Source: Vagococcus carniphilus (GTDB lineage: Bacteria > Bacillota > Bacilli > Lactobacillales > Vagococcaceae). Taken from it: a DNA stretch of 64,000 nucleotides. The stretch lies in NCBI RefSeq assembly GCF_014397115.1, contig NZ_CP060720.1, forward strand, positions 2,558,001 through 2,622,000, in the 5' to 3' direction. The notes below the pieces were generated by a model. It did not search any database. It saw only the letters and a program-made list of their open reading frames with translations, and was not told the origin of the DNA. This document shows positions 1-9,116 of this stretch, one piece after another (position 1 is the stretch's first letter; the number at the start of each line of letters is the position of its first letter). Made by a program: the position numbers and the translations under genes.

Positions 1-383
1 GTTCTAATATGATTAACACCATTATGAAGATGACGCTCAATCATTGTGCTTGCCCGTTTTTCTACTGTTTTTGATAAAGCAACTAATTCATCTGCTTCAA
101 GTTCTAGACGTTGTTCTAAATCTTTAGCAGGTACGCATGCTTTCCATGGCTCAGAAAAGTAAGTCTTATCTAAATGATTATGCATTTCTTTAAATGCTGG
201 CAGTAATAGCTGACCGTTAGCATCGTATCCTTCAGATAAAGGGGACATAGCACTTGCTTCAATAATTTTCTCTATTTTTCCATCTTTGAGTTTTAAATGA
301 AAGAGCTTAGTATCTGTCTTAACTCTATTTAGATGATCTAAACTTTCTCCTACTTCAAGTCGCGCATTCCAAATCCATCTCAT
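1..383 (-). CDS. Amidohydrolase, cytosine deaminase-like (5' part only)
   Basis: The gene runs off the left edge, so only about the first 127 codons are seen. It starts at an ATG that overlaps the stop of the upstream gene in an ATGA arrangement, so the two are translationally coupled. The N-terminus (MRWIWNARLEVGE) and the segment PAFKEMHNHLDKTYF closely match the neighbouring gene, so they are paralogues. HNHLD is the HxH-type metal-binding motif at the start of the amidohydrolase TIM barrel. The family hydrolyses C-N bonds in cyclic amides or deaminates heterocycles; the substrate cannot be told from sequence. Confidence 0.75.
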   Translation of the reverse strand, partial: MRWIWNARLEVGESLDHLNRVKTDTKLFHLKLKDGKIEKIIEASAMSPLSEGYDANGQLLLPAFKEMHNHLDKTYFSEPWKACVPAKDLEQRLELEADELVALSKTVEKRASTMIERHLHNGVNHIR

Positions 384-1633
384 CCCCAATAAGCTCCTTT
401 CAATTCTAGTTCTTCTTCTTTTAAAATATTTCCTCTAGAGATAACTGTTGATATAGGTGCTCTTCTTGCAATCATGTGGGCGCTACTAATAGCATCAACT
501 AACAGTAAATTTGCTTCGTCGCCAACTTTTGGCCACATCATTTGCCCTTTTTCATCTAAAAGGTTAATGCCTCCATTAGAAAATTTCAATGTTTGAGAGA
601 GGCTATACTCATCAATTAAGCCAAAACGTTGCGCTAAGGCGTTTAATTTTCGAATCGTATCACCACTTCCAAAAGGAGACCAATGATCAATTAAACTGTC
701 ATGAACAACAGCAACTTTAACTCCGTATCGATCTAAATCGAAAATTGGTAAAGTAACTGGAGCTTCTCCGATAGCAATAGTACTGGCAATTAGCACATTA
801 TGCTTTTTCAATCTTTCTGACAGTTTTTTTAACTCCTCATCAGAAATACCAGCAAGCGCAAATACATGGCTTAGCGTGATATTATTTGTAAAATCATACT
901 GTTCTACTAAATCTAGGAGATGATGAATTTCAAACAATCCTAAAGTATCTGCATCATGTAGATGTATATCAATACCTAAGTCATATTTTTTAGCTAAAGA
1001 AACAATAGTATCTAGTGATTGATGAATATTTTTATCAACCATTGCTGGATCTAAACCACCAACATGTGTAACACCAAGACTTAGTGCTTGTTCAAAAAGA
1101 GTGATAAATTCTTGACCATTTCTATATAAACCATGTTGTGGAAAAGCAACAATTTCATAGGTAATGACGTCATCATATTCTTTAAGAAGTTTAGTTATTA
1201 GTTCGACATGACTTATTCCAACTGTTGGATCCACATTAACATGTGTCCGAATGTGAGTATGTCCCAATGAGATATAGTGTTTGATTAAGTGCCTAGCTCT
1301 TTCTTCGGTAACTGATTCTAAATCTTTTAATAGTACCTCTTCTTCTTTAATACGACTAAAAACACCATTCTCAGCAGGCATTGGCGCAATCCATTCTCCG
1401 CCAAAGTATGTTTTATCTAAATGAGTATGCATTTCTTTGAATGCTGGAATCATTAACTGTTGTTTAGCATCAATAATAGTTGCGTCACGACAATCAATAT
1501 TTTTATCTATTTTTGAGATAACTCCATTTTTTATTAATATATCAAAAATTTCTGTATTTGTTTTGGTAACAATTTGATTGTCATTATAGTTATAAGAAAC
1601 TTCAAGACGGACGTTTTTTATAAGTTGATTCAT
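380..1633 (-). CDS. Metal-dependent amidohydrolase, cytosine deaminase-like
   Basis: The 417-residue protein has the layout of the cytosine deaminase/atrazine chlorohydrolase-like amidohydrolases. It shows an N-terminal beta segment, the metal motif MHTHLDKTYF near residue 68, a second histidine region IHLHDADTLG, the downstream histidine in LSHVFAL, and an aspartate region AVVHDSLIDHWSPFGSGD. The gene has a good ribosome site (AAAGGAAG) before its ATG and overlaps the next gene by 4 bases. It probably hydrolyses or deaminates a small cyclic nitrogen compound in the cytoplasm. The tandem paralogue suggests two related substrates or two subunits. It reads in the same direction as the sugar operon upstream but is separated from it by a terminator. 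Confidence 0.75.
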   Translation of the reverse strand: MNQLIKNVRLEVSYNYNDNQIVTKTNTEIFDILIKNGVISKIDKNIDCRDATIIDAKQQLMIPAFKEMHTHLDKTYFGGEWIAPMPAENGVFSRIKEEEVLLKDLESVTEERARHLIKHYISLGHTHIRTHVNVDPTVGISHVELITKLLKEYDDVITYEIVAFPQHGLYRNGQEFITLFEQALSLGVTHVGGLDPAMVDKNIHQSLDTIVSLAKKYDLGIDIHLHDADTLGLFEIHHLLDLVEQYDFTNNITLSHVFALAGISDEELKKLSERLKKHNVLIASTIAIGEAPVTLPIFDLDRYGVKVAVVHDSLIDHWSPFGSGDTIRKLNALAQRFGLIDEYSLSQTLKFSNGGINLLDEKGQMMWPKVGDEANLLLVDAISSAHMIARRAPISTVISRGNILKEEELELKGAYWG

Positions 1634-1684
1634 AATATATTAACTTCCTTTCTTTTTATAAGTTCATTCTATTTTTTATATAAA

Positions 1685-1708
1685 GTTGCGTCAAGAGTTA
1701 TGCGTAAA
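1685..1708. repeat. Solo end of an IS256-family element (remnant)
   Basis: GTTGCGTCAAGAGTTATG and the following GCGTAAA match the left end of the IS256-family remnant at 48475-48498 at 22 of 24 bases. No transposase sequence lies next to it, so it appears to be a relic inverted repeat left in the gap between the transketolase and amidohydrolase genes. Confidence 0.5.
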
Positions 1709-1750
1709 CAGACTAATTTAAGTTCATTTCTTATTTTGCTTTTAATAATA

Positions 1751-1789
1751 AAAAAGATAACACACTGAATTTCAATGCGTTATCTTTTT
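1751..1789 (-). terminator. Terminator after transketolase operon
   Basis: The arms AAAAAGATAACACA and TGCGTTATCTTTTT pair with one mismatch around a short loop, with A and T tracts at both sides. It lies just beyond the transketolase stop codon and would end the minus-strand operon; it could work in both directions. Confidence 0.7.
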
Positions 1790-1798
1790 CAATTTTAA

Positions 1799-3796
1799 TT
1801 ATAAAGATTTAAATGTTTTAACCACATTTTCAACAGTAAAGCCGTACTTTTCAATCACTGTATTACCTGGAGCACTTGCTCCAAAACGGTCAATTCCCAT
1901 CACTTTTCCATCTAATCCAACATAACGTTCCCAACCAAATGTTGCTCCCATTTCAATTGAAACGCGTTTTGTGACTGATTTAGGTAAAACAGATTCTTTA
2001 TAAGAAGCTTCTTGTCCATCAAAGACTGCTGTTGATGGCATTGATACAACTGATACATCAATTCCGTCTTTTGCTAATTCTTTTTGAGCTTCCATTGCTA
2101 AGTTCACTTCTGAACCTGTTGCAATTAAGATACCTGCTGGTGTGTCTGCTTTTGATGCTGATAAGACATAACCACCACGAGCTACCCCTTCGTAAGCTTT
2201 CTCTTTTGTTCCCTCAAGAACTGGTAGGTTTTGACGAGAAAGAGCTAAAACAGTTGGTGTTTCTGTTGAAGTTGCTGCTATCTTCCAAGCGGCTGCTACT
2301 TCGTTACCATCTGCTGGACGAATTAAGTTTACATTAGGCATACTACGTAAGCTTGATAATTGTTCAATTGGTTCATGTGTTGGGCCATCTTCCCCAACGG
2401 CAATTGAATCATGTGTTAAGACATAAGTAACTGGTGCTTTTTGAATAGCTGATAATCTCACAGCTGGGCGTAAGTAGTCAACAAACACGAAGAATGTTGC
2501 ACCATAAACACGTGTTCCACCATGAAGAGCAATTCCGTTCATCGCTGCTGCCATTCCAAATTCACGAACACCAAACCAGATGTTACGGCCTTCATAAGAA
2601 CCTGGTTCGAAGTCTTTTTCTCCAGCAATCATTGTATTGTTTGATGAAGATAAATCTGCTGAACCACCCCAAAGATTAGGCATTGCTTTAGCTAATTCTT
2701 GGATAGCTTCTTTACTTGTAATACGACTAGCAGAAGAATCTCCTACTTCATAAACTGGTAAAGCTTTTTCTAAATCAACTGTTACTTCATCTTTAAAGGC
2801 TGCTTCAAATTGAGCTGCCAATTCAGGATAAGCTGCTTTATATGATGCAAACATCTCATTCCATTCTTGTTCAGCTTTTTCACCTTTAACAATCATATCT
2901 TCGTTAAAGCGAGTAGCTACTTCTTCTGGAACAGTGAATTCAGGGTAATCCCAACCGTAAGATTTTTTAGCATGAGCCAAACCTTCAGCTCCAAGAGGAG
3001 CTCCGTGAACTTTGTTTGTTCCTTGATTTTCTGCTCCAAAACCAATAATTGTTTTTACTTCAATAATAGTTGGTTTACCTGTTTCTTTTTTAGCTTCTTC
3101 GATCGCATTTGAAATAGCTTCTAAATCATTGCCATCTTTTACTAAAAGATGTTGCCAACCTGTTGCTTCAAAACGATTTTTAACACTTTCGCTAAATGAT
3201 TTATCTAATGGACCATCTAATGAAATATCATTTGAATCGTAAAGAACGATTAATTTATCTAATTTTAAGTGACCAGCTAAACTAGCAGCTTCTTGAGAGA
3301 TACCTTCCATTAAATCGCCATCTCCACATAAAGCATAAGTATAATGATCAACCACTTTAAAGTTATCTTTGTTGTAAGTAGCAGCTAAGTGAGCTTCTGC
3401 CATAGCAAAACCAACACTCATTGCAATCCCTTGTCCAAGAGGACCTGTTGTTGCTTCAATTCCGTCTGTATGCCATACTTCTGGATGTCCTGGTGTTAAA
3501 CTATCCCATTGACGGAAATTTTTTAATTCTGACATTGGTAAGTTATAACCAGATAAATGAAGTAAACTATATAACATAGATGAACCATGTCCAGCAGAAA
3601 GAATAAAACGGTCACGGTCTGCCCAATTTCTTGATGTGTTTGGGTTTACTTTTAAATGTTTTGTCCATAACGTATAAGCCATTGGAGCAGCTCCCATTGG
3701 TAAACCTGGGTGTCCTGAATTGGCTTTTTGAATCATGTCTAAACTTAGTGTACGAATGGTGTTAACACCTAATTGATCTATTGAATCGAATCTCAT
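1799..3796 (-). CDS. tkt: Transketolase
   Basis: At 665 residues this is a full-length transketolase, which moves two-carbon ketol units between sugar phosphates using thiamine diphosphate. Visible signatures are [14 protein letters not shown] at the N-terminus, the ThDP motif [13 protein letters not shown], the pyrimidine-domain block [16 protein letters not shown], the [16 protein letters not shown] block, and a C-terminal domain with [11 protein letters not shown]. It is the last gene of the operon, 18 bases after the TIM-like gene, and is followed by a terminator. In this operon it would feed tetrose and pentose phosphates into the pentose phosphate pathway. It may be a second copy dedicated to the operon, which cannot be judged from this window. 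Confidence 0.93.
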   Translation of the reverse strand: MRFDSIDQLGVNTIRTLSLDMIQKANSGHPGLPMGAAPMAYTLWTKHLKVNPNTSRNWADRDRFILSAGHGSSMLYSLLHLSGYNLPMSELKNFRQWDSLTPGHPEVWHTDGIEATTGPLGQGIAMSVGFAMAEAHLAATYNKDNFKVVDHYTYALCGDGDLMEGISQEAASLAGHLKLDKLIVLYDSNDISLDGPLDKSFSESVKNRFEATGWQHLLVKDGNDLEAISNAIEEAKKETGKPTIIEVKTIIGFGAENQGTNKVHGAPLGAEGLAHAKKSYGWDYPEFTVPEEVATRFNEDMIVKGEKAEQEWNEMFASYKAAYPELAAQFEAAFKDEVTVDLEKALPVYEVGDSSASRITSKEAIQELAKAMPNLWGGSADLSSSNNTMIAGEKDFEPGSYEGRNIWFGVREFGMAAAMNGIALHGGTRVYGATFFVFVDYLRPAVRLSAIQKAPVTYVLTHDSIAVGEDGPTHEPIEQLSSLRSMPNVNLIRPADGNEVAAAWKIAATSTETPTVLALSRQNLPVLEGTKEKAYEGVARGGYVLSASKADTPAGILIATGSEVNLAMEAQKELAKDGIDVSVVSMPSTAVFDGQEASYKESVLPKSVTKRVSIEMGATFGWERYVGLDGKVMGIDRFGASAPGNTVIEKYGFTVENVVKTFKSL

Positions 3797-3814
3797 TATC
3801 TTATCTCCTACTAG

Positions 3815-4591
3815 TTATTTATTACTTTCTATAATTTTTACAATTTCAGCATATCGACTTGGTTCACTCCCAAATCTGCCAACAAGAACACCGTCTATGT
3901 CTTCATTGTCGATAATTAGTTTAGTATTTTCTGGGCTGACAGAACCACCATAAATGATTCTCAGTTTTTCAATATCAGAGGAATTAAAATATTTATTTAG
4001 TCTGCTCCTTATTCCTTTGACAACTTCATGAACATGAGGGTAATTAGAAGCATATGTTTGCCCTACTGTCCAATAAGGTGTATAAGCAATAACAATATTC
4101 TCAAGTTCTTCACTCTTTACTTGATATAAATTATTATAAAGTTGACGCTCAATTTCACTTAAAACTTCTTCTAAGTCATCTGTTTTTTCTTTTTCACCCA
4201 CACATAAAATAGGGGTCAAGTTATTATTTAAGGTTAATAATAGCTTTTTATTAATCAATTCCTCTGTTTCACCAAAAATTAATCGTCTTTCCCAATGACC
4301 TATTTCAACAAATTCACCTTTAATATCGATTAATGACTCAATCGAATATTCTCCAGACATTTCTCCATGCTCGATAGGAGCAATATTTTGTGCACCTACT
4401 TTAATATTGGTTTCTTTCGTTACCTCAGCAACTGAATGAATCGTTCCCATTGAAGGAAGAATGACTTTTTCTACCTGATTACTATTTTTCAATATTTCTA
4501 CTAGTTCTCTTGAAAATTGAATCGCATCTTGATTCTTATTTTGTCGCATTGCCCAATTCATTACAACAATCGGTTTTCTCAATTCACTCAC
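3815..4591 (-). CDS. Triosephosphate isomerase-like protein lacking catalytic Lys and Glu
   Basis: The 258-residue protein is TIM-like along its whole length, with IGHWERR (catalytic His at 99), a loop-7 IIYGGSVSPEN and a loop-8 DGVLVGRFG. However, the catalytic lysine of the NWK motif is alanine (MNWAMRQ, Ala14) and the catalytic glutamate of the AYEPxW motif is threonine (AYTPYWTVG, Thr171). The neighbouring paralogue keeps both residues. It is therefore unlikely to be an ordinary TIM. It could be a partner or regulator of the neighbour, or a binding protein for a sugar phosphate. It overlaps the upstream TIM gene by 8 bases, so the two are translationally coupled and probably made in similar amounts. 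Confidence 0.85.
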   Translation of the reverse strand: MSELRKPIVVMNWAMRQNKNQDAIQFSRELVEILKNSNQVEKVILPSMGTIHSVAEVTKETNIKVGAQNIAPIEHGEMSGEYSIESLIDIKGEFVEIGHWERRLIFGETEELINKKLLLTLNNNLTPILCVGEKEKTDDLEEVLSEIERQLYNNLYQVKSEELENIVIAYTPYWTVGQTYASNYPHVHEVVKGIRSRLNKYFNSSDIEKLRIIYGGSVSPENTKLIIDNEDIDGVLVGRFGSEPSRYAEIVKIIESNK

Positions 4592-5369
4592 TCCTTTTTT
4601 TCATAATAATTTCTTTTGATATTTCTCTAAAGTTTTTAGGATCATGACCAAAACGTCCAATAAATAAGCCATCAACTTCTTTTGAAGCTACTAAAGCTCC
4701 TGCATTTTCTTTGGATACTGATCCACCATAAATTAAATGGATTGATTGTGCTACTTGTTCTCCCATTAATTCTGATAAAACTTCTCTAATCAATCGGTGA
4801 TTATTATGAACAATTTCTACTGGTGCTGCTTCCTTTTTGCCAATTGCCCAAGCAGGTTCATAAGCAAGTACAATATTATCTGTTTCGTTAATAATAATAC
4901 CTTTGAAGTAACTTTTTAACTGATCTTGCATATATTCCTTAAAAGCATTTCCTTCGAGAATAGTCTCTTCAGAACCAACACAAATTAATGGGGTTAATTC
5001 ATTTTCTAATGTTAGTTTTATTTTTTTATTAATTAGTTCTCTCGATTCATTAAATAGAGTAATTCTTTCATAATGACCAATTTCAACGACATCTCCACCT
5101 ATATCAATTAAAGATTCTATTGAATACTCACCAGTAAATGCGCCATTTTTTTCTGGTGCAATATTTTGTGAACCGTATGAAATAGAACTTCCTTCAAAAA
5201 TATCTCTTGCTACATGTAAACTACCCATGCTTGGAAATAAATAAACATCCATATCATCTAAATTACCTAATGATGTTAACTCTTGCTTCATTTGTTTAAA
5301 AAGAGTAGTTGTTTCTGATTCTGTATTGATATAGTTCTTAAAATTCATTGCTATAATTGGTCGTCTCAT
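4584..5369 (-). CDS. Triosephosphate isomerase-family enzyme (TIM or EryH-like)
   Basis: The 261-residue TIM-barrel protein keeps the full catalytic set: Lys11 in MNFKNY, His99 in IGHYERI, and Glu171 in AYEPAWAIG, plus LIYGGSVSKEN. Loop 8 reads GLFIGRFGHDP instead of the usual GALVGGASL. That departs from housekeeping TIM and resembles TIM-like isomerases of tetrose phosphates such as EryH (L-erythrulose-1-phosphate isomerase). This assignment is from memory of those families, not from a search. It may isomerise DHAP made by the PdxA2-like enzyme, or an erythrulose phosphate. It follows the GutA-like gene by 2 bases and overlaps the degenerate paralogue downstream. Confidence 0.85.
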   Translation of the reverse strand: MRRPIIAMNFKNYINTESETTTLFKQMKQELTSLGNLDDMDVYLFPSMGSLHVARDIFEGSSISYGSQNIAPEKNGAFTGEYSIESLIDIGGDVVEIGHYERITLFNESRELINKKIKLTLENELTPLICVGSEETILEGNAFKEYMQDQLKSYFKGIIINETDNIVLAYEPAWAIGKKEAAPVEIVHNNHRLIREVLSELMGEQVAQSIHLIYGGSVSKENAGALVASKEVDGLFIGRFGHDPKNFREISKEIIMKKRSE

Positions 5370-5371
5370 GT

Positions 5372-5746
5372 TTATTCTCCTCTAATGATTATTTTTTCCC
5401 CAACCTTTATTTCATTTAGTGTAGTTGGTTCAATGTAAAGTGTTCCAGGTAATTTAGCTTGGTCTTTATTTTCAACTTTTATCGTAAAATGACCAATCTG
5501 TTCGATATTGCTGTTGACCAAATGTCCCACATCCGTAATTTTAAATTCTGATGAACCAATACTTAATGTATCACCCAATTCAATATCGGATTGTAAAACC
5601 ATTTTAGAAACCATTAGACTATAATTTTTAATTTGAGTCATTACTGTTTCAGCTGGAAATAGTAAAATCATTCCTTCGCTTAAAAAATCTTGATACCTAT
5701 CTCCAACTTCTAACACTTGACAAGAAAGTTTTATTTTTTCAGACAT
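5372..5746 (-). CDS. GutA/SrlB-family PTS EIIA-like protein without phospho-His
   Basis: This 124-residue protein resembles the glucitol/sorbitol PTS EIIA family (E. coli SrlB, 123 residues). The clearest match is the C-terminal half, where ITDVGHLVNSNIEQIGHFTI and LPGTLYIEP line up with SrlB TAVGSVAEDNLRELGHVTL and FPGTVHVAG. In my hand alignment the phosphorylated His43 of SrlB falls on Val46 (NYSLMVSKM), and there is no histidine nearby. No EIIB or EIIC gene is present in the operon, and the only transporter next to it is a KdgT-type permease. It is more likely an accessory or regulatory protein for that permease or for the enzymes than a working phosphotransfer protein. Confidence 0.75.
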   Translation of the reverse strand: MSEKIKLSCQVLEVGDRYQDFLSEGMILLFPAETVMTQIKNYSLMVSKMVLQSDIELGDTLSIGSSEFKITDVGHLVNSNIEQIGHFTIKVENKDQAKLPGTLYIEPTTLNEIKVGEKIIIRGE

Positions 5747-5762
5747 ATTTCTTTTTCACTCC

Positions 5763-6728
5763 TTACTGTTTTAGATTTGGTTGTTCATTTAATCTCTCAG
5801 GACCATATTTTTTCTTCACGAATTTGTCAAAGTACGTTAGCATAACAGGAGCAATCAGTAATGTAATAATACTCGCTGTAGCTGCCTGAGCTGTTGCCAT
5901 TTCCACATAAGGTTGAAGAGAAGGATCTGCTTCTGCTACGATTCCTGGTGTTAATGCTGAGTTAGCTGCAACTGTTCCTAGTAATACACCCAATGCCGTC
6001 TTCTTCTTTAAGAATAAATTGTATAAGAAGAAATATAAAATACCAATTACTAAAGAAATAATACCTAGTAATACACCCGAAAATCCAGCCTGTAAGATAG
6101 TACCAATACTTGTATTAGCACCTATAGCAAACGACATAAAAATGATAACAAGAGGTTGGGCTTTACTACAAAGATCCTTGAATTCACTATCTAAATTTCC
6201 CCAGATAGCTCCCAGTAATAAAGGTATTATCATAGCAACAATTTGTTGCCACGGGATATCTGCTAAACCTGTCATTCCCATTGCTACCATCGTTATAAAC
6301 GGGCCATCTTTAATTGAAAAGATTGAAATAGCTCCTGTATCACTAGCATTTCCATATTCTGATGACATAGCAATATAAAGAGAACTATTAGAACTAGTCA
6401 GTGTTGAAATTAAAACAAACGGTGTTAGTCCAAGGACACCAGCTGGCCCAAAAATATTTCCTACAATATAACCTACTCCAGCACCTACAATAAATTTCAA
6501 AAGAAGTAAAACTGACCCTTTATAAAGAGGTAATCCCGCTTCTTTAAAGTTAATGGCCGAACCACAAACAATTAAAAACAATCCCATCATAGCTGCATTT
6601 CCATTTTTAAATAAAGCTGTGGCTGGTCCGCCGATTTCTAAAAGAGATGGGAAAAATGTATTAACTAAAATAGCAGTTAATAAGGGTACTATAATAAATC
6701 CTCCTGGAACTTTTTTCAGAAACTTCAT
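5763..6728 (-). CDS. 2-keto-3-deoxygluconate permease family transporter (KdgT-like)
   Basis: The 321-residue, highly hydrophobic protein begins MKFLKKVPGGFIIVPLL and contains GLFLIVCGSAINFKEAG and AANSALTPGIVAEADPSLQP, which are typical of the KdgT family of proton-coupled sugar-acid permeases. About ten membrane segments can be seen. Sitting between the acid-sugar kinase and the GutA-like gene, it is the obvious importer for the operon's substrate, which I infer to be a four-carbon sugar acid (for example threonate or erythronate) rather than 2-keto-3-deoxygluconate, because no KDG kinase or aldolase is present. Confidence 0.85.
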   Translation of the reverse strand: MKFLKKVPGGFIIVPLLTAILVNTFFPSLLEIGGPATALFKNGNAAMMGLFLIVCGSAINFKEAGLPLYKGSVLLLLKFIVGAGVGYIVGNIFGPAGVLGLTPFVLISTLTSSNSSLYIAMSSEYGNASDTGAISIFSIKDGPFITMVAMGMTGLADIPWQQIVAMIIPLLLGAIWGNLDSEFKDLCSKAQPLVIIFMSFAIGANTSIGTILQAGFSGVLLGIISLVIGILYFFLYNLFLKKKTALGVLLGTVAANSALTPGIVAEADPSLQPYVEMATAQAATASIITLLIAPVMLTYFDKFVKKKYGPERLNEQPNLKQ

Positions 6729-6746
6729 TTTTTTCTCCCTTTCTTA

Positions 6747-8087
6747 CTAGTTTTCTTCAATCAATTTATTAATAGCTACTGCAGCGGTGTCTAACTTGCC
6801 AGTCAATCCACCTTTACCAATAATTTTCAGACCTGAATAGTTACCACCTATTACTTTACCAAAGTCAGTTTGAGGTATAACGTAATCGATTAACTCAATT
6901 CCAACTGCCCCAATTGATTTTAGAACAGTCACCATAGTATCGCCACCTGTTAAATATAAACCATCTATTGAGCTATCTTCACGATCTTCAAGTAATGATA
7001 AAACAGTTGTCCCTAACATATCATTGATATTAGCAGCAGACCTTCCTTTTTCAAAACCATTTTTGGCATCGAGTTCGTCTAAATTAGTAGCACCTGAACT
7101 GACTGCTGTTTCAAGTACAGTAACGTTTGTCGCTACATTAGACATACTTTTTTTAGCTTTTTCAGCTATTTTTACTTCTAATGCCTGTCTTTGAGTATCT
7201 CCACCATCTAAAGCGCTTACTATTGGATCAATAGATAAACTTTCGACATTTTTGAATGCTTGAATATATTTAATTTGATCTCGTGTAACAGCTGTCGCAC
7301 TCCCTGCAACCGCTATCACTTTTCCGTCTTTTTTAATCTGATCTCCACTAGGAAGATTAGAGTCTGTCATATTCTTTCGGCCTAATCCATTATTTAAAGC
7401 CAAAGCTGTCGAAAATGGACCTGGATCAATCGCTAACACACGCCAATTTAATTCAGAAACACTTTCAGCAATCATTTCAATTTCTTCAATTGAAACTGCA
7501 TCACAAATAATAATACGTGCTCCTAATGATTTTTGATACGCTAAAGCTGCTTTAGTTGACTCTTTCCCACCAAGTATAGAAGCTAAACCAACCATTCCAA
7601 TCTTATGTCTTGTTTGCTTTCCAATAATTTCTGGAACATACGTCTCTTTAATTGGTGTTCTAACATCATTAGCAACATCTGTCTTTGATAAAGCAATTCC
7701 ATCTATAATTGAATAACCACCTACCAAGATGCGATTTGATTGGGGCATGGATGGAACCATTACCCCTATCGTATCGTCTGGAAGATTATCTAAAAACTCA
7801 TCTACCTCATGCCCAATTCCTCCACGCAAAGTCGTATCTATTCTTTTAGAGAACATGTTACAACCATTAGAGACAAGTTTTTCTAAATTATGATGAATAC
7901 TTTTTTTGGCATTTTCTGGTGACAGATGACGGCTATCGCTACTTAGAACAATTGCTTCCATTTCAGCGACGTCTGTTTTAGAAAAATCAGAGAAGAAAGC
8001 AGCCGTTCTAATATTATTTCGCGCAAGTAAAACACCTACTGTTGTTGCGCCTGTTAAATCATCTGCAATTATCCCTACCTTATTCAT
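6747..8087 (-). CDS. Four-carbon acid sugar kinase (DUF1537/OtnK-DtnK type)
   Basis: The 446-residue protein has the two-domain form of the family. The N-terminal substrate domain begins GIIADDLTGATTVGVLL. The C-terminal nucleotide-binding domain has LYLTGGDTMVTVLKSIG and the glycine-rich stretch GKGGLTGKLDTAA. Members phosphorylate the 4-OH of tetronates such as D-threonate or D-erythronate. The next gene encodes the matching PdxA2-type dehydrogenase, a pairing well known in tetronate catabolism: kinase, then oxidative decarboxylation to DHAP. The gene is 12 bases from pdxA2 and 18 bases from the permease. The exact stereochemistry of the substrate cannot be read from sequence. Confidence 0.88.
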   Translation of the reverse strand: MNKVGIIADDLTGATTVGVLLARNNIRTAAFFSDFSKTDVAEMEAIVLSSDSRHLSPENAKKSIHHNLEKLVSNGCNMFSKRIDTTLRGGIGHEVDEFLDNLPDDTIGVMVPSMPQSNRILVGGYSIIDGIALSKTDVANDVRTPIKETYVPEIIGKQTRHKIGMVGLASILGGKESTKAALAYQKSLGARIIICDAVSIEEIEMIAESVSELNWRVLAIDPGPFSTALALNNGLGRKNMTDSNLPSGDQIKKDGKVIAVAGSATAVTRDQIKYIQAFKNVESLSIDPIVSALDGGDTQRQALEVKIAEKAKKSMSNVATNVTVLETAVSSGATNLDELDAKNGFEKGRSAANINDMLGTTVLSLLEDREDSSIDGLYLTGGDTMVTVLKSIGAVGIELIDYVIPQTDFGKVIGGNYSGLKIIGKGGLTGKLDTAAVAINKLIEEN

Positions 8088-8099
8088 TCATTTTCCCCC

Positions 8100-9101
8100 T
8101 TATCGATTGTTTTTCATATCCCAATAATCAGCTGCAACCATAACTGATTCATATAAACTAATATAATTAGCAATTCCTTTACCTGCAATATCAAAGGCTG
8201 TTCCATGATCAACAGAAGATCTCATAAATGGTAATCCCCATGTTATCGTAATTGCTCTTTCGAAATCTAAAGTCTTACAAGCAATATGTCCTTGATCATG
8301 ATATAAAGATAAAATCGAATCATAATGACCTTGTAAAGCAAGATGGAAAACAGAGTCTGCTGGAACCGGTCCAACCACATTTAAACCTTTTTCTTGTGCT
8401 TCTTTTACAGCTGGAATTAATTCCAATTCTTCTTCATTTCCGAATAATCCGTTATCTGATGCATGTGGATTTAACGCAGCCAAAGCAATTTTAGGATTAT
8501 CAAAACCAATTGATTCAAAAATTTGGTTTATTTTTTCTAAATAATCAACACATCTCTCTTTTGTCACATGGTCACACGCATTTCTTAAAGACATATGACG
8601 ACTTAAGAAAAACACTCTCAAGTTTCTTACATGAAACATTGTTAAACCAAAGTCTGATTCTGTATTGTTTTCAAAAATTTCAGTATGACCTTCTTCTTTA
8701 ATACCTACTAGTTTGATAGCTTCTTTATGAATAGGTGCTGTCCCGACAACATCTACAATACCTTCATTTCCTAATTCAATTGCTTTTAGAACAAAATCAA
8801 CTGACATTTGACCTGCCAATTTTTGAACTTTTCCATACTCGATGCTTTCACAATCGTACTCACCAGTAATTAATAAATCGATTGTACCAAATTTAAAAAT
8901 GGCTTCTTTCACATCAGTAATAACATTTAATTTAAAATTAGATTCTTTTAGTGCCATAGCTCTTTTAATAGTTCCTTCAGCACCAATTAAAAGCGGATTC
9001 ATTTTTTCATAAACTTCTTTTTGAGATAATGTTTCCACACATGTTTCTGGTCCAATTCCTGCTGGATCTCCAATAGTTATTGCTACAATAGGTTTTTTCA
9101 T
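8100..9101 (-). CDS. pdxA2: PdxA2-type 4-phospho-tetronate dehydrogenase
   Basis: The 333-residue protein is a PdxA-family NAD-dependent oxidative decarboxylase. It carries ITIGDPAGIGPET at the N-terminus, the metal-binding GHTEIF, and the C-terminal block YHDQGHIACKTLDFERAITI followed by GLPFMRSSVDHGTAFDIAGKG. Family PdxA makes vitamin B6 precursors, but PdxA2 homologues beside DUF1537 kinases oxidise 4-phospho-D-threonate or -erythronate to a keto acid that decarboxylates to DHAP. Its place in this operon strongly favours the catabolic role. DHAP could then be used through the TIM-like gene. Confidence 0.88.
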   Translation of the reverse strand: MKKPIVAITIGDPAGIGPETCVETLSQKEVYEKMNPLLIGAEGTIKRAMALKESNFKLNVITDVKEAIFKFGTIDLLITGEYDCESIEYGKVQKLAGQMSVDFVLKAIELGNEGIVDVVGTAPIHKEAIKLVGIKEEGHTEIFENNTESDFGLTMFHVRNLRVFFLSRHMSLRNACDHVTKERCVDYLEKINQIFESIGFDNPKIALAALNPHASDNGLFGNEEELELIPAVKEAQEKGLNVVGPVPADSVFHLALQGHYDSILSLYHDQGHIACKTLDFERAITITWGLPFMRSSVDHGTAFDIAGKGIANYISLYESVMVAADYWDMKNNR

Positions 9102-9116
9102 TTTTATTCGTCTCCT

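Noticed and set aside
2032-3112. Plus-strand frames inside transketolase (2032-2337, 2494-2679, 2867-3112)
   Set aside because: They are on the opposite strand of a full-length conserved gene, have no ribosome sites and show the composition of reversed coding sequence.
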